A stretch of DNA of 36,425 nt from Desulforudis sp. (GCA_019084485.1 JAHRFU010000124.1:92706-129130); one strand, 5' to 3'. Positions 24,395-32,806 are shown, counted from the stretch's first letter. Made by a program: numbers and translations. The notes: generated by a model from the sequence alone, not told the origin.

Positions 24395-24895
24395 GTGAAG
24401 AGCAAAGTAGTGATCCTTGTGCTGACCTTGGTGTTCGCCTTCGGCGCAGTTCAGACCGCAGCAGCCGGGTGGGGCGGAAAGCAGATGAACGCCGTGCCAC
24501 CGGTAAACATGGCCGACGAGCTTGGGCTCACCGCCGAACAAGCGGCCAAGATCCGCGGACTCCAGGAATCCCACCAGAAGGAGATGAATGCACTACAGGA
24601 CAACATCCGGGAGCTTCGTCTGCAGTCTTGGCAGTTAAGCTTCACGCCGGGCACCGACCAGAAGCTTCTGGAAGCCAAATCCCTGGAAGTACGGAAGCTG
24701 CACGAAAAGAAAATGGAACTGATGCAGAAACACCGTGAAGAAGTGCGTGCCATTCTCACGGATGAGCAACAGGCCCGCTGGTCCGAGGTTCGAAACGGCA
24801 GACCCTGCCCCAACCCGGACGGCCCCATGCGCGGTCCAAAAGGTGCTCGGGGGGCTGGCGGCGGCATGTTCTGCCCCTTTGGCCAGACCCCTTAG
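24395..24895 (+). CDS. Spy/CpxP-like exported protein
   Basis: A 166-residue protein with a signal peptide (KVVILVLTLVFAFGAVQTAAAG) and a charged helical body. It contains the paired LTxxQ-like motifs of the Spy/CpxP/zinc-resistance family: LGLTAEQAAKIRGLQ near 44 and LTDEQQARWSEV near 124. Family members are extracytoplasmic chaperones or stress sensors whose genes are controlled by a neighbouring two-component system, as here. The Gly/Pro-rich tail (GPMRGPKGARGAGGGMFCPFG) holds a cysteine. I start at GTG 24395, with AAGGAGGTCAATC upstream; the track's extra 30 residues precede that site. A strong terminator follows. Confidence 0.85.
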   Translation: MKSKVVILVLTLVFAFGAVQTAAAGWGGKQMNAVPPVNMADELGLTAEQAAKIRGLQESHQKEMNALQDNIRELRLQSWQLSFTPGTDQKLLEAKSLEVRKLHEKKMELMQKHREEVRAILTDEQQARWSEVRNGRPCPNPDGPMRGPKGARGAGGGMFCPFGQTP

Positions 24896-24911
24896 AGGAC
24901 ACGTTCTCAGA

Positions 24912-24941
24912 ACGGGTCGCGGATTGGCGCGGCCCGTTTTT
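24912..24941 (+). terminator. Intrinsic terminator after the spy-like gene
   Basis: ACGGGTCGCG and CGCGGCCCGT make a 10-bp stem (one G-T) with a 6-base loop, followed by TTTTTACG. It partly separates the spy-like gene from the two-component genes. Confidence 0.88.
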
Positions 24942-25024
24942 ACGTTTCAGGAGAATGCTAATCGTTTAAAATGAGTGTATAGTTTACTTTAGAGAACCTG
25001 TCCCGGTAGAAGGAGGCGAGGACG

Positions 25025-25705
25025 ATGTTCACAGGCACCATTTTGGTCGTTGACGACGAGCAGGCCGTGCGTGACCTGGCCCGTCTGTACCTGGAACGAG
25101 AGGGGTTCCGGGTGGAGACGGCCGCCGACGGCGAGGAAGCCCTCGCCCGGGTCGCGGATTTGCGCCCGGACCTGATCGTGCTGGACATCATGCTGCCGAA
25201 AATGGATGGTTGGGCAGTCTGCCGGGAAATACGCCGGGAACTGGTCACGCCGATCATCTTCCTGTCGGCTAAGGGTGAGGAATACGACCGCATCCTCGGG
25301 CTCGAACTGGGTGCCGATGACTACCTGACCAAACCCTTCAGCCCGCGTGAACTGGTAGCCCGGGTGAAGGCGGTGCTGCGCCGCGGCAGTGCCGGATCCG
25401 GCGGCAAGACCCTACGCTACCCCGGAATCGTGATCGATGGGGCGGCCCGTACTGTGGAAGCCGATGGGCAGAACCTCGTCCTGGCCCCCCGGGAGTTTGA
25501 ACTGCTGTGGTTCCTGGCCCTGCACCCCGGACAGGTGTTCAGCCGCGACCAGCTCTTGACCAACGTCTGGGGCTACAGCTACCCCGGTGACCAGCGCACC
25601 GTAGACACGCATGTCAAGCGGCTGCGTGAGAAGATGCCTGATAAGAGCGCTTCCTACCTGAAGACCGTCTGGGGCCGGGGCTATAAATTTGAGGTGACCT
25701 CCTGA
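25025..25705 (+). CDS. OmpR/PhoB-family response regulator
   Basis: A 226-residue DNA-binding response regulator. The receiver domain (about 4-115) has the acidic pair in VVDDEQ, the phosphoacceptor Asp in LIVLDIMLPKMDGW, the Thr/Ser position in IIFLSAKGEEYD and Lys in YLTKPF. The winged-helix domain (about 130-224) ends in DQLLTNVWGYSYPGDQRTVDTHVKRLREK and VWGRGYKFE. AAGGAGGCGAGG precedes the ATG. The kinase gene starts on the last base of its stop codon. Likely targets are its own operon and the spy-like gene. Confidence 0.95.
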   Translation: MFTGTILVVDDEQAVRDLARLYLEREGFRVETAADGEEALARVADLRPDLIVLDIMLPKMDGWAVCREIRRELVTPIIFLSAKGEEYDRILGLELGADDYLTKPFSPRELVARVKAVLRRGSAGSGGKTLRYPGIVIDGAARTVEADGQNLVLAPREFELLWFLALHPGQVFSRDQLLTNVWGYSYPGDQRTVDTHVKRLREKMPDKSASYLKTVWGRGYKFEVTS

Positions 25706-27204
25706 TGGCCAACTCTCTGCTGGGCAAGATGCTCCTCGCTTTCCTGCTGGTGGTGCTGCTCACCCTGTCCATTACCGTGCTGGCCACCACGCATCTCTTC
25801 GGCAGCTATTATGTGGCTGAGAAGCAGCGCGAAATGACCGACCGGGGGCAATACATCGCCGGCGCCATCGCCTCCGAATTGGAGAGCAAACCGGTAGCCG
25901 GGTTGCTCCCCATCGCGCAGGATCTCTCCGGCTATTTCGGAGAGCGCGTCCTGGTCCTTGACCGGCGCGGGTTGGCTTTGACCGGCGCGCACCAACACGG
26001 AATGGGGATGGGCAGGCGTCAGACCGTACTCGCGGAAAATGATATGAGTCGGGTGCTGTTGGGAGAAATCGTATCGCACACCGGGTTTGATGCGCGGCTC
26101 AGCACCAATGTGCTGGCGGTCGCGGTTCCGATTATGGTGGGCACTCAGGCCGAGGGAGCTGTTCTGATGGTCGCCCCTCTGGCCGATATTGAAGCCACGG
26201 TCTCGGCCGTGCGCCGGATTTCACTGTACACGGCGGGGTTGGCCTTGGTGCTGGCCGGGGGTATCGGCTTCTTGTTCTCCCGCTCCATTACCAGACCGAT
26301 CACCGAGATTAGTCAGGCTACCGAACTGATGGCCAAGGGTGATTTCCAGACTCGTATCGAAAACGATTCCCCGGACGAAATCGGCCGGCTGGGCCGTAAC
26401 TTCAATAAACTGGCCGCCAACCTTGACCATACCATAAGCGCCTTGAACCGGGAGAAAGGGAAGATTCAAAAGATGGAGCGACAGCGGCGGGACTTTGTGG
26501 CCGATGTGTCACACGAGCTGCGCACCCCGCTCACCTCCGTACACGGGATTCTCGAGGGGATGATGGACGGGGTGATCGACGAAACGCAGGCGCGGGAACA
26601 ATACCTGCCTCTGGCACACCGTGAGACCTCTCGGATGAACCGCCTGATCCAAAACCTGCTCGACCTTGCACGGCTGGAAGCCGGAAACCACACCTGGGAG
26701 ATCCACGCTGTGGATCTCGGCCAGGCGGTGACCCGTGTCCTCTCCCGCCTCCAGCCTCAGATTGCGGAGGCTGGAGTCACGGTGAGGGCGGAGATCCCGG
26801 CGGAACTGCCTCCGATCCCGGCCAACGAAGAGCGCTTGGAGCAGGTTCTGACCAACCTGATTGCTAACGCCATTCGCTACTCCCCCCCGTCCGAAGACAT
26901 CACGGTAGACACCAAGATACAGCCCGGGGAAAGGATTACCATCTCGATCCGGGACAAGGGTCCGGGAATTCCGGAAAAAGACCTGCCGCATATTTGGGAG
27001 CGGTTCTACCGGGTGGATAAGTCCCGCTCCCGCAGTGCCGGCGGAACGGGCCTCGGCCTGGCGATCGTGAAGGAAATCATTGAAGCCCACGGCGGTACTG
27101 TGGAGGTTGATTCAGCACCAGGACAGGGCTCGACCTTCAGTTTCACCCTGCCCCTGCACCGGGAAACAGACAACCCTGGGACCGAACAAACGGGCTTGGC
27201 ATAG
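25705..27204 (+). CDS. Sensor histidine kinase (BaeS/PhoR type)
   Basis: A 499-residue membrane kinase. TM1 is at about 10-30 and TM2 at about 170-192, enclosing an extracytoplasmic sensor of about 140 residues that has a His/Met-rich stretch (GAHQHGMGMGRRQT), which might bind a metal. HAMP follows (RSITRPITEISQATELMAKGDF), then the phosphoacceptor H box DVSHELRTPLTSVHG near 275, N box NLIANAIRYS, G1 IRDKGPGIPEKD, F box IWERFYRVDKSRS and G2 GGTGLGLAIVKE. It overlaps the regulator gene by one base. With the Spy-like protein it suggests an envelope stress or metal response. Confidence 0.95.
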   Translation: MANSLLGKMLLAFLLVVLLTLSITVLATTHLFGSYYVAEKQREMTDRGQYIAGAIASELESKPVAGLLPIAQDLSGYFGERVLVLDRRGLALTGAHQHGMGMGRRQTVLAENDMSRVLLGEIVSHTGFDARLSTNVLAVAVPIMVGTQAEGAVLMVAPLADIEATVSAVRRISLYTAGLALVLAGGIGFLFSRSITRPITEISQATELMAKGDFQTRIENDSPDEIGRLGRNFNKLAANLDHTISALNREKGKIQKMERQRRDFVADVSHELRTPLTSVHGILEGMMDGVIDETQAREQYLPLAHRETSRMNRLIQNLLDLARLEAGNHTWEIHAVDLGQAVTRVLSRLQPQIAEAGVTVRAEIPAELPPIPANEERLEQVLTNLIANAIRYSPPSEDITVDTKIQPGERITISIRDKGPGIPEKDLPHIWERFYRVDKSRSRSAGGTGLGLAIVKEIIEAHGGTVEVDSAPGQGSTFSFTLPLHRETDNPGTEQTGLA

Positions 27205-27327
27205 AGTAGGAAACACTCAGCTTACAGGAGAAATACGAGGCTGATCAGTTGCCCGGGTTACGCGATCTCCATTGGCTGGTAACCAATCTCTAGTGTGTTA
27301 GTGTGTGTTACCCACTGAAAAAAGCAA

Positions 27328-27356
27328 GGGATGCAATTCATAGGAATTTGCACCCC
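27328..27356 (-). terminator. Terminator of the arsR gene
   Basis: GGGATGCAATTC pairs with GAATTTGCACCCC (one mismatch, one bulge). On the minus strand it is followed by TTGCTTTTTTC. It lies 60 bases beyond the arsR stop. Confidence 0.72.
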
Positions 27357-27416
27357 AAAGGTCTGCTGATTCAAAATATCTGCCCTAAAACCGGGTTATG
27401 TCACGCCCCCCGAGGG

Positions 27417-27710
27417 TCATCGGTTCAAAACTTCAAAGCGTTCTTGGGCCTGCTCCAACAGGATTTCACGGGTGTGATCCAGGATCTTGAAGGCCGCATC
27501 CTGCCGCACCCAGTACATCATCTTCATTCCGTCCTTGCGTGAGCCCAGGACACCCGCCTTCTTCAACACGGCCAGGTGCTGGGAAACGTTTGACTGCTCC
27601 AGTTCGAGTTCCGCCATGATCTCACACACACAGCGTTCCCCGCCTCTTAACCCATCCACGATCCGTACCCGCGTGGGATGAGCGATGGCTTTGAATATTT
27701 CGGCCTGCAT
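27417..27710 (-). CDS. ArsR-family transcriptional regulator
   Basis: A winged-helix ArsR/SmtB repressor of about 97 residues: IFKAIAHPTRVRIVDGLRGGERCVCEIMAEL, recognition helix QSNVSQHLAVLKKAGVL, wing SRKDGMKMMYWV. The CVC pair in helix 3 is the metal/metalloid site of ArsR-type sensors. I start at ATG 27710 (MQAEIFKAI), which fits the family; its ribosome binding site is weak. TTG 27731, with AGGTG six bases upstream, is an equal candidate. The track's 164-residue version reads through non-family sequence. No arsenic or metal exporter gene is adjacent. Confidence 0.88.
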   Translation of the reverse strand: MQAEIFKAIAHPTRVRIVDGLRGGERCVCEIMAELELEQSNVSQHLAVLKKAGVLGSRKDGMKMMYWVRQDAAFKILDHTREILLEQAQERFEVLNR

Positions 27711-27756
27711 TACCCAGATGTCTGAAGCCAAACACCACACCTCGCGATCATGATAA

Positions 27757-27774
27757 GGATATACTAATATCTCC
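27757..27774. promoter_or_regulatory. Dyad upstream of arsR, possible operator
   Basis: GATAT-ACTA-ATATC is a 5-bp inverted repeat in AT-rich sequence about 50 bases before the arsR start, a common place for an autoregulatory ArsR site. Confidence 0.35.
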
Positions 27775-27820
27775 AATCTAACCGCTGAATGCCCAAATGT
27801 CAAGCCGTCAAAGGGCTTAG

Positions 27821-28372
27821 CTATTTCCCGGGGATGATCCGCTTGGACGGGAACACTCCCCCGTGGATCGTCCTGGCATCGGTAATGTGGAAGAAAATTT
27901 CCGGATCGCACTTCTTAAGGATACTGCAGGCTCGGTTCACATGCTTACGTTTACTGAGAATGTAGAGCACCTTACGCGGGCCGTCCCGTCCCTCGCCGGT
28001 GACCACCGTCACCCCATAACCAGCGTGTCGCAACATCACGGTCAACTCCGGCACCAGATCCAGCGGCGGGAAGACCTGAAGGGAGATGAACCCCATCGCC
28101 AGACGTTCCTCAATCAGACTCCCGATGTAGTTTCCGGTCGCAAATCCGAGCGCGTAGGCCAGGATTTTCCCCGGATCGTTGAGTCCATCCTGTAGTACGA
28201 AGTTGAGAATTACAATAAAGATACAGACCTCAAAGAAGCCGACCACAGCCGCCCACATCCGGCGGCCGCGGGTAAGCAGGAGCACGCGCAGGACGTCAAG
28301 AGACATGTCCCCGACCCGCGCGATAAAGATCACTAGGTAACCGATGAGCATTGCTACCCAAGCTGCATCCAT
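27821..28372 (-). CDS. UPF0316 membrane protein (DUF2179/DUF5698)
   Basis: A 183-residue protein of the UPF0316 family: three hydrophobic helices in the first 95 residues (AWVAMLIGYLVIFIARVGDM, WAAVVGFFEVCIFIVILNFVL, ILAYALGFATGNYIGSLIEE) followed by a soluble DUF2179 domain (YGVTVVTGEGRDGPRKVLYILSKRK; PEIFFHITDART). Function unknown; the soluble domain is a putative ligand-binding fold. I start at ATG 28372 (MDAAWVAML), with GGAG upstream. The track's 25 extra residues are outside the family. Confidence 0.88.
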   Translation of the reverse strand: MDAAWVAMLIGYLVIFIARVGDMSLDVLRVLLLTRGRRMWAAVVGFFEVCIFIVILNFVLQDGLNDPGKILAYALGFATGNYIGSLIEERLAMGFISLQVFPPLDLVPELTVMLRHAGYGVTVVTGEGRDGPRKVLYILSKRKHVNRACSILKKCDPEIFFHITDARTIHGGVFPSKRIIPGK

Positions 28373-28448
28373 CTTCTCCACCCATTTCAACGGGGCACAC
28401 TTAAAGGCAGCTCGAAGCGGAAAAGCTGCCTGTGGCTGGGGGTACAAG

Positions 28449-28544
28449 TAGTCAGAATTCAGGATTCAGAATGAACAAGGAAGGAGAATCTACTGACTAC
28501 TGAATCCTGAATCCTGATTACTGACCACTGACCACTGACTACTA
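28449..28544. repeat. Imperfect palindrome, dispersed repeat copy R3
   Basis: The left arm (GTCAGAATTCAGGATTCAG) is complementary to the right arm (CTGAATCCTGAATCCTGATT, then TGACC/TGACT units). The first 41 bases (28453-28493) match copy R4 (30022-30062) at 40 positions, loop included. It lies between the vanX-like gene and UPF0316. Confidence 0.8.
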
Positions 28545-28593
28545 GTATAAGACCGACAGACATAATGTCAACCCGCGTTATTCGGTAGACAAC

Positions 28594-29943
28594 CTATCTC
28601 AAAGGGACATCTAAGACTGGATACTCCCACCAGTCCGGACTGTCAAAGTGCCACCATTCGTGAATAATGGGCGTAAAGCCCTCCGCGGTCATCGCCGCGT
28701 GCAGTAATTCTCGATTGTGGCGGGACTCGGCACTCCCGCCCTGGTAATAGCGGTGGGCCCGTATGGAGAACTCGTCAAAGCCCGTGGGCATCTCCACTTC
28801 TTGACCGTCAAGGGTCACCAAGGTCACATCAACCGCCGCCCCCCGGTTATGGTGCGAACCACCGTTGGGCGGTGCTACATAGCGGCGGTCTGGCACCACG
28901 TCCCAGAGCAACTGCTGCGCCGAGGCCGGGCGGTAGGCGTCCCACACCTTGAGCCGGTAGCCCTGCTCATACAGGCGGACGTTGACCCGAACCAAGCGCT
29001 CAGCTACCGGCAGGGGCAGATAGGCGCGCGCGGCATCATAGATCTGTCGGCCGGTGAAATTGTTCGTAGTGGCGTAGCGGATGTCGGTCACGATAGTTGG
29101 GTCTAAGGCATTGATTTCCACCAAGGGGATCTCAATGAAGTCATCAAACAGGTAGAAGTCCTGAATCCGGTAAACCAAGACGGTTGCCTTCCGGAGCGTA
29201 CTCTCCGGGTACACACGGACGATATCGGCGGGATCGAGAGCCTCAGCCGCCGCCAGTACCTCTTCCGGTTTCGTTGAGCGACCCAAGCTTGGATGTTCTG
29301 CCGAAAGCAGCGCCTCCGTGCGCAGAATGCGATCCCCCTCACCCCAGGAGTTACCGGGATCTGGTATCCCGTAGAAGACCGCGCCTACGTTCCGGACATC
29401 GGGCCGCGGGTTTTCGAGTCCACGGACTTCTCGTGCATAAACATTTTCAAAAGACCCGACACCCAGTACGGCAAACTTCCCCGAATAGCTGATGCGCAGG
29501 GTCTCGTACAGTTCAGCGAGGGCGACCGGGGGGTTCCCTGAGTTCAGCCTGAATACCGCCACCGGCCGGTTGCCCTGTTCCAAACCGAGCAGGTAAACTG
29601 AGTTAATAAACGATCCTGTGGAATCGAGCCCGCCCCGGTAATCCGCCGGTCGGGTGTAGGCCCTGCCATTCAGCACAAAGAGCTTTCCGGGGGAATCGGA
29701 AATGTGCAAACTGCCCGAGCCGAAAGCGAAAAGGATATCCTGCACCGCATGTTGCCTGGTGCTACGGTCGGACGGAGTCCCGATCAGAAAGGCGTTTGCG
29801 TTTTCCCAAAAGTCCGCTGCTTTCCAATACTCCCGGGTAGTATCGCTCAGGGGGGGATACAACAGGGCAATTATCGCCGCCAGGGCCAACGGCAGCAGAA
29901 ATCTGATCAAGCCTTTCCGTTTGCCCCTACGGGACTGCACCAT
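28594..29943 (-). CDS. D-alanyl-D-alanine dipeptidase (VanX-like, M15D) with long N-terminal region
   Basis: A 449-residue protein. Residues 8-30 form a membrane anchor after a basic start (SRRGKRKGLIRF). Residues about 265-449 are an M15D metallopeptidase: VTDIRYATTNNFTGRQIY; VWDAYRPASAQQLLW; SHHNRGAAVDVTLV (zinc His and Asp); IIHEWWHFD (catalytic Glu, zinc His). VanX enzymes cut D-Ala-D-Ala; relatives without vanHA recycle cell-wall dipeptides. The middle part (about 35-260) is not a domain I recognise (LHISDSPGKLFVLNG; KFAVLGVGSFENVY). I start at ATG 29943, with GGGGGGTGTTG upstream. No vanH or vanA is nearby. Confidence 0.88.
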   Translation of the reverse strand: MVQSRRGKRKGLIRFLLPLALAAIIALLYPPLSDTTREYWKAADFWENANAFLIGTPSDRSTRQHAVQDILFAFGSGSLHISDSPGKLFVLNGRAYTRPADYRGGLDSTGSFINSVYLLGLEQGNRPVAVFRLNSGNPPVALAELYETLRISYSGKFAVLGVGSFENVYAREVRGLENPRPDVRNVGAVFYGIPDPGNSWGEGDRILRTEALLSAEHPSLGRSTKPEEVLAAAEALDPADIVRVYPESTLRKATVLVYRIQDFYLFDDFIEIPLVEINALDPTIVTDIRYATTNNFTGRQIYDAARAYLPLPVAERLVRVNVRLYEQGYRLKVWDAYRPASAQQLLWDVVPDRRYVAPPNGGSHHNRGAAVDVTLVTLDGQEVEMPTGFDEFSIRAHRYYQGGSAESRHNRELLHAAMTAEGFTPIIHEWWHFDSPDWWEYPVLDVPLR

Positions 29944-30015
29944 CAACACCCCCCTTCCCAGGTACCCCATCTATCATACTAACGTTTACTTAGCTCAATC
30001 AACTTCGCTGGATCC

Positions 30016-30099
30016 AGTACTCAGAATTCAGGATTCAGAATGAACAAGGAACGAGAATCTACGAATCCAGGTACTCAGAATTCTGAATTCTGAATCCTG
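30016..30099. repeat. Imperfect palindrome, dispersed repeat copy R4
   Basis: The left arm AGTACTCAGAATTCAGGATT pairs with the right arm AATTCTGAATTCTGAATCCTG. It is nearly identical to R3 over 41 bases. It lies between the divergent vanX-like and histidine kinase genes, so it also sits in their promoter region. Confidence 0.8.
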
Positions 30100-30143
30100 C
30101 CCCAACTCCCTTTAATATATTTATACATCCAGCCTAGCAGGAA

Positions 30144-30938
30144 ATGTATTCCATTAATCGAATTCACTATGATATTACCTTCTCTCTTGAAAGAAGGGCA
30201 TCATCATTGAACACAAAACTCTATGATCACAAGCCAGCCCAACAGGAAAAATTAGCTGCTATTGGTCTGCAGGCGGCCGGGATGGCTCACGAACTGAAGA
30301 ATCCCCTGACCTGTATCCGGGGTTTCACGCAGTTGCTTAACGAGCGCCTGGGAGAGGGACACGAGCGTACCTATCTCCGCTACATCGTGGACGAGATAGA
30401 CCGGATGAACAGCATCATCGGGGATTTCTTGCGCTTGGCCCGCCCCAGCGCCCCGGATGTAAACCGCGTCAACCTGAACAACCTGATCAGCAACACCCTG
30501 GCTCTGCTGAAAAGCGAATGTGAGGTGGCGGAGATCACTCTGGATAAGCGCCTTACATCTCTTCCCGAAATCCGTTGCGATGGTGACGGGATCAAGCAGG
30601 TGCTACTGAACCTGATCCACAACGCGATGGATGCCGTGGCCTGTTCTGAGACGAAGATGGTCCGAGTGGAGGCCGAAGTTCTAAATGCTGACGAAGGGGA
30701 CAACGGTGTAATCCTGATCCGGGTGAGCGATACTGGGGAAGGGATTTCGGAAGAAAACCTCGGACAACTCGGTGAGCTTTTCTTTTCCACCAAGCCGCAC
30801 GGCACCGGTCTCGGCCTGGCCATCTCCTACGACATCGTTAAACAAAATGGCGGCCAAATCGACGTTCACAGTAGAGTCGGCGAAGGCACCACCTTCACTC
30901 TCCACATCCCGGTCCACCACACGGTAGAAGTGGGATGA
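30144..30938 (+). CDS. Small soluble sensor histidine kinase
   Basis: A 264-residue kinase without membrane segments or a PAS domain. The H box is LQAAGMAHELKNPLTCIRGF (His near 50), typical of the sporulation kinase (KinB/KinE) group, followed by N box LLNLIHNAMDAV, G1 VSDTGEGIS, F box LGELFFSTKPHGTG and G2 GLGLAISYDIV. The N-terminal 30 residues are poor, and the true start may be downstream; AGCAGGAA before ATG 30144 is weak. No response regulator is adjacent, as for orphan kinases of the Spo0A phosphorelay. Its stop faces cysK 12 bases away. Confidence 0.85.
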   Translation: MYSINRIHYDITFSLERRASSLNTKLYDHKPAQQEKLAAIGLQAAGMAHELKNPLTCIRGFTQLLNERLGEGHERTYLRYIVDEIDRMNSIIGDFLRLARPSAPDVNRVNLNNLISNTLALLKSECEVAEITLDKRLTSLPEIRCDGDGIKQVLLNLIHNAMDAVACSETKMVRVEAEVLNADEGDNGVILIRVSDTGEGISEENLGQLGELFFSTKPHGTGLGLAISYDIVKQNGGQIDVHSRVGEGTTFTLHIPVHHTVEVG

Positions 30939-30950
30939 ATCAAGAGGGTG

Positions 30951-31859
30951 CTAGGGGGAGCATTTGGCGCATATGGAGCGGAACAACGTAGTGCTCAGGT
31001 AACGGTCGCCCCGGTCGGGGAGGATGGTGACGATGGTGCCGCGGTCTATTTCCCTCGCGATGCGGAGGGCTCCGGCAACGGCGGCCCCGCTGGACATGCC
31101 GAGGAAAATGCCCTGTTGCGTGGCCAAGGCCCGAGTCATCTCAAAGGCTTCATTATCTTCAACGGTGATCTTCTCGTCGAGGAGTTCCGGACGGTAAATG
31201 CGGGGGACAATGGCCTCCCCCATGTTCTTAAGCCCCTGGATGGCGTGGCCCTTTACGGGTTCGACTCCGACGATCCTGACTCCCGGTTTCTTCTCCTTCA
31301 GATACATCGCCACCCCCATCAGAGTTCCGGTAGTACCCATACCCGCGACAAACACATCCACCTCGCCCCCGGTCTGAGCCAGGATTTCCGGACCGGTGCT
31401 TTCGTAGTGGGCCAGGGCGTTGTGCTCATTCTCAAACTGGTTCAGCATGTAATAGCGATCCGGGTCTGCCCCCACGATCAGGTGTGCCTTGCGGATGGCT
31501 CCATCTGTACCTTCCTTGGCCGGGGTGAGCACTACCTCCGCCCCATAAGCCTCCAGCACGCGATGCCTTTCACTGCTTACGCAACCAGGCACCACCAGTT
31601 TCACATCGTAGCCCAGGGCCGCGCCGATCATGGCTAGGGCGATGCCGGTATTTCCTGAGGTCGGCTCCAGGATTACCTTCCCCCGGGTCAGGAGTCCGGC
31701 TTCTTCCGCCTTCCGCACCATGTAGTAGGCCGGACGGTCTTTTACAGAGCCGCCGGGATTAGATCCTTCCAGCTTGCCGAAAATCCTCACCCTCGAACCC
31801 AAGTCCGGATTGCGGATTTCGATCAGGGGTGTGTTTCCGATTGCGGCCAATATATCCAT
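30951..31859 (-). CDS. cysK: Cysteine synthase (O-acetylserine sulfhydrylase)
   Basis: PLP enzyme of about 302 residues that makes cysteine from O-acetylserine and sulfide. Blocks seen: IGNTPLIEI; SNPGGSVKDRPAYYM with the PLP Lys; LEPTSGNTGIALAMIGAALGY (substrate loop); AGMGTTGTLMGVAMYL (phosphate loop); GMSSGAAVAGAL. I start at ATG 31859 (MDILAAIGN), with GGAGGTCTTTGCTGC upstream. It stands alone, convergent with the kinase gene. In a sulfate reducer sulfide is freely available, so no assimilatory genes are needed beside it. CysK versus CysM cannot be fixed here. Confidence 0.95.
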   Translation of the reverse strand: MDILAAIGNTPLIEIRNPDLGSRVRIFGKLEGSNPGGSVKDRPAYYMVRKAEEAGLLTRGKVILEPTSGNTGIALAMIGAALGYDVKLVVPGCVSSERHRVLEAYGAEVVLTPAKEGTDGAIRKAHLIVGADPDRYYMLNQFENEHNALAHYESTGPEILAQTGGEVDVFVAGMGTTGTLMGVAMYLKEKKPGVRIVGVEPVKGHAIQGLKNMGEAIVPRIYRPELLDEKITVEDNEAFEMTRALATQQGIFLGMSSGAAVAGALRIAREIDRGTIVTILPDRGDRYLSTTLFRSICAKCSP

Positions 31860-32054
31860 GCAGCAAAGACCTCCACGGGTTATCAATCATCACATTATCC
31901 GAAAAAGCATTCGTCCGTAGGCATCGAAAAACCTGCCACCGGAGAAAAGAATTATACCCCTGTTGCTGTTGTCCACACTAGGCATAACTTACACCGGGCG
32001 GAAGCAATACTAAGAAAACACACTAAGACGTTATGCCGGGAGGCTGGGAAATCA

Positions 32055-32702
32055 ATGCATGAACCAGGACATCACGAAGGCGACGAGGGAATTAAAAGCC
32101 GCAACAAACTGGATCGGGTGGACAGCCGCTGGTGGCTGCTGACGATCGCGGGAGCAGTCTCCCTAGCTTTCTTGCTGGGCTTATTCGCTGGCCCGGCACT
32201 CAGGGGCGAACCCCAGGCCCGGCCCCCACTGCCTGAGGCGAGGCCCGCTCCCCAGGAGGAACGCCAACTTACCCAGCGCGAGGTTTTGGATTGGCTCTCG
32301 GCCGAAGATAACCGAATGGAAACTGCTCAGATACTTAGTTCTTCACGGATGCGCCTGCCCATGATCGAAGCCTTCTCCACCCCCCAGATGCAGGCTGTTC
32401 TTTCCGATATGATTACCGACCCCCAAGTACAGGCCGCCTTTGTGCGCGTACTAGGCAGTTCTAACGGCATTCAGGCTATGGGCCATCAAATGAACCGGCC
32501 CCGCACCCAAGATATCATGGCTGCAATTCTCAGCCAGCCCCAAGGGCGGAGCGGGGTACTGGAGATGATGACCCAGCCTGAAATGCGTTCCGTGATCCGG
32601 GACATGGCCCGAGACCCACGGTTAAGGCCACTGCTGCTGGCTGAGTTCAGTAACGTGGCCAACGACCGGACCCCGCCCGGAATCGAGATCATCACGGACT
32701 GA
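32055..32702 (+). CDS. Membrane-anchored protein of unknown function
   Basis: A 215-residue protein with a His/Glu-rich start (MHEPGHHEGDEG), one transmembrane segment (WWLLTIAGAVSLAFLLGLFAG, about 27-47), a Pro/Arg linker and a helical outer domain with repeated, similar pieces: MIEAFSTPQMQAVLSDMITDPQVQAAF; ILSQPQGRSGVLEMMTQPEMRSVIRDMARDPRLRPLL. The motif hydrophobic-xx-P-xM-xx-xxxDMxxDPxxx appears twice, suggesting an internal duplication. I do not recognise the family. GGGAGG lies 11 bases before ATG. It may be co-transcribed with the small ORF at 32807. Confidence 0.75.
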   Translation: MHEPGHHEGDEGIKSRNKLDRVDSRWWLLTIAGAVSLAFLLGLFAGPALRGEPQARPPLPEARPAPQEERQLTQREVLDWLSAEDNRMETAQILSSSRMRLPMIEAFSTPQMQAVLSDMITDPQVQAAFVRVLGSSNGIQAMGHQMNRPRTQDIMAAILSQPQGRSGVLEMMTQPEMRSVIRDMARDPRLRPLLLAEFSNVANDRTPPGIEIITD

Positions 32703-32806
32703 GTCGGGGACTTCCGACAGGCCGTTCAAAGCAACTCAATCAAACCCGGAACAATGCTAATGGCATCCGTCTTCCAGGCGGCTGCTACGGAAGGAATGAA
32801 TGAGGT

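Noticed and set aside
28594-29943. Vancomycin resistance locus
   Set aside because: Only a VanX-like peptidase is present; vanH, vanA and vanRS are not adjacent.
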